From Rhododendron vialii (taxonomy: Eukaryota; Streptophyta; Magnoliopsida; Ericales; Ericaceae): a stretch of 64,000 nt of DNA. This document shows, piece by piece, positions 61,487-64,000 of the stretch. The stretch is taken from positions 14,155,001 through 14,219,000 of the forward strand of contig NC_080563.1 in assembly GCF_030253575.1 (NCBI RefSeq), written 5' to 3'. Under the pieces are notes generated by a model. That model saw nothing but the letters and a program-made list of their open reading frames with translations. It made no database searches and was not told the origin of the DNA. Each line of letters starts with the position of its first letter. Position 1 is the first letter of the stretch. Both the position numbers and the translations under genes were made by a program.

Positions 61487-63208
61487 ATAAACTTGGAAAA
61501 TAAAAAGTCTCAGAATTTAGGACTTGTCCTAAAATTGAAAATGGGAAAGAAAAACAAGACTTTCCCGAAAAAAATCAACTAAAAATGAATTACGGTCTAA
61601 GAGTTAACGAAACAAAACTTTCCCAAAACGGTAAAATAACGCAACTGAAAGCCTAAATGAATGAATTAGGCCGAAAAACACATGGGCTCACAAACTTAGG
61701 GTGGTGAGCCTTGACCGGAGTACGAAAATAAGTCAGCCTACCAAATTTGGGCCTATTCCGAGCTCGTCTGAATTTTGCCAAATCGGTAATTTGGTGTAAT
61801 GTATGATTATTTGTTATTGTTCCCCAATAGATGTCTAATTATGTAATGGCATGTGTTATATTCCCATATTCTTCTTTGAATTTCATTGAAAACTTTTCTG
61901 TTTCTTATATTTTCTCGAACGTGATGCATCCGGCGAAACAATAATCCAGACAATCATACCATTTTGCCAGTTATCTTGAATTTATAACTTATTCTTTTTG
62001 TAATGCAGGGCGTCCCGAGCCTCTTGACCCACCAGATATTACTTTGCACGTGTCGTGATATAGACTTCTAGTCTACCCCAAACCAAGAGAAAAGGGGGAG
62101 GAATATGCGTCAAGTATAGGCCAACGAGTGAATATTTTCGTCAAATATCTCGTGAACAATTTTTGTTCACCAGACTACCATAATTTCGCCCTTCTAGCTA
62201 GTTACTGCTTAAGAGTTTTGAGTGTAGACGTCCAAGTTAGCTCAAACACCAACTTATGATGAAAAATCGTTATCAGCAACTGGTGCATAGAACTTGTTTT
62301 ATTTCATTATTTTATATTGGGTTAGTTTATGTGCACTCCAACTAATTCCCTCCTAGGTTCGGTCAAAGGCAGACTATCCACCTCGGGACTAGGGAATTGA
62401 CGAGAAATTACTTTCTTGCGGTTCAACTTCAAGAATTGAACATTGGTAAATTGTTTGGGGAACAAATACATGGGGTTAGATCTTGTTTTATATTTACATA
62501 AGAAGAAAAAACATAAGAGAGCAAACACAACCTCTAGAGGGATTTTTTTCCCCCTTTTTTCGAGGGAAACGGAAACACAATTTATATTGATAAAATCAGA
62601 TACAAATTGTTCCATTGGGCCTAGCTATAAACAACAAAACAAAAGACAACTAAAGAAAAGCAAAATTCAACAAAACAAACACAAGAAAAGTTGCGTGAAG
62701 TCAGCTCTGGTGTCGGACCGGTCAATCTGCTCAATAAGGTGGGTGGAGAGATTTATATATATTAGTATATATATGGAGTGTTTGTTGTCCCTAGTGCTGT
62801 ATTTGTTAAAAAAATGAGATTAAAGGTACAACTCATGAAGAACCGTAGCGACTAAGTACCTTATCTTACAATGTTTTAACAATTACTACTAACTGTAGCA
62901 ATTGTCTTATCTTGTAATGATTTAACAAAATACTAATAGAGTACACATGATTACTGCGTCATAAACACTTCAAATCATCCAATTAAGCAGCAGGCATACC
63001 CATCGTGAATAAAAATGGTGCATTTAAAAAAAAAAAAAAAAAAAACTGAAGACAAGCTTGATCTATTATTGTTAATTACAAATCGGTAGAAGATTACAAG
63101 CGTTGAAATTACATCAAATTAATCCTAAGTCCACAATCACACTATGCATAATTGATAGTCATATTAAAAGGAGAAAAAAAATAAGTAAGCAGGGAACCCT
63201 AACTCATT

Positions 63209-63320
63209 CAGAGCATCTCCAACCCATCTCCAAAATAGAGAATGGATGTAACATATGGAGGAGAGATTTTGTAATTTATCCCATAAGGGGGATCCAACGT
63301 TTTTTTTAGAGATTTGGTCT
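63209..63320. mobile_element. MITE end fragment (GAGCATCTCCAACCC)
   Basis: The opening AGAGCATCTCCAACCCATCTCC is shared by many plant MITE families. The matching inverted end is not visible before the window closes, so only one terminus is supported. Confidence 0.4.
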
Positions 63321-64000
63321 CAAGTTTACTTTCGTGACCATCATTTCATTTTGGAGACCATTTGTCTAAAAAAAAAGATAATGAGGCCCTCCAAGATTCT
63401 TTCAAAATATTAAAAATAAAGAAAAGAGAGGTTAAATTACAAAAAATGATGAACTAACCTATAAATTTTGCATGTATAATATATACAAAAATTTGGGGTG
63501 ATCATGTGACCACCTTAGGTTGGCTGTAGAGCTGCCAGTGCCCCATTGGCACTCCTAACCATAAAAGAAAAACTCAAACTCTTCAATTGAGACATTGGAT
63601 TTGGATATCCTCAATAATCACGTCCATAAACTTATGGCGAGCAGTCCAATTGATCTGATTCGTCATCGAATCTACCATCGCTACCTTGTTTCGTCAAAAG
63701 ACCATCAACAACTTCATTGTCGGAACCTGAAACGTCACCTCAATGACGAAGGATGAGTCGATAGGGAAAAAAAAAAAAAAAGCGCAAAGAAACTCTCAAA
63801 TATGAAATCGAGAGAGAGAATCCTCGCCGCAAAGGAGGAGTTATTAAGCGAAAAGGAATGCCATCACTTGAGAGGAAAGAAAACTTTAGGTAGTATAAAA
63901 TTGAAGTTTTTCTAAAATTCACAACTGGCTACAGCCAATCCCAACTCCGAGAAAGGAAACGTCGTTGACCCCACACTCACAGTCATTCACAGCTCCCGGT

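Larger units (their letters stand above)
49442..64000. other. Gene-free, transposon-rich 14.5 kb
   Basis: Beyond the CLSY 5' UTR (GT tract 49488-49509, GA tract 49584-49622) I see no convincing gene up to the window end. The individually listed elements cover roughly half of this stretch. The remainder is AT-rich DNA with scattered short frames of no recognisable content. An isolated exon-like piece at 62010-62059 is discussed as a finding. Confidence 0.6.

Overview
The window is nuclear DNA from a flowering plant, most likely a eudicot. The genes carry many GT-AG introns, every recognisable protein has its closest known relatives in plants, and the spaces between genes are AT-rich and full of small transposon families (MITEs, a Helitron, a TRIM element, retroposons and a large LTR). 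I cannot name the species.

Five genes could be rebuilt exon by exon. (1) 593-3901 (+): a CBL1/CBL9-type calcineurin B-like calcium sensor, 8 coding exons, 213 aa. (2) 14849-22327 (+): the plant DXO1 decapping/deNADding nuclease, 13 exons, 521 aa. (3) 24264-30060 (+): a casein kinase 2 regulatory beta subunit, 5 exons, 294 aa. (4) 32287-34708 (-): cytosolic ribosomal protein eL43 (L37a), 5 exons, 92 aa. (5) 38296-49441 (-): a CLASSY3/4-type SNF2 protein of RNA-directed DNA methylation, 4 exons, 1296 aa. The exon phases sum to an open frame in all five. A sixth locus at 7809-8787 (-) looks like a cystatin-fold gene, but its frame changes at least twice, so I call it a pseudogene or an indel-affected gene.

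Region by region: 1-3.9 kb CBL gene; 3.9-7.8 kb non-coding with a long GA tract; 7.8-8.8 kb disrupted cystatin-like gene; 8.8-14.8 kb repeat block, with a higher-order minisatellite, a strict 10-bp array of W-box-like sites, a 1.74-kb Helitron and a foldback element; 14.8-22.3 kb DXO1; 24-30 kb CK2 beta; 32-34.7 kb eL43; 34.7-38.3 kb transposon debris; 38.3-49.4 kb CLSY with a 6.2-kb intron holding a TRIM, a Stowaway and a Mutator MITE; 49.4-64 kb no convincing gene but at least ten mobile elements, several with clean target-site duplications.

The genes do not form a pathway. They cover calcium signalling (CBL), kinase signalling (CK2 beta), RNA 5'-end quality control (DXO1), translation (eL43) and transposon silencing (CLSY). 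I did not find an obviously new multi-gene system. The most unusual items are the 10-bp W-box-like array, a four-copy foldback family ending in a TCACATAAT-type motif, a set of roughly 0.6-kb retroposon-like inserts without reverse transcriptase, and the disrupted cystatin-fold locus.
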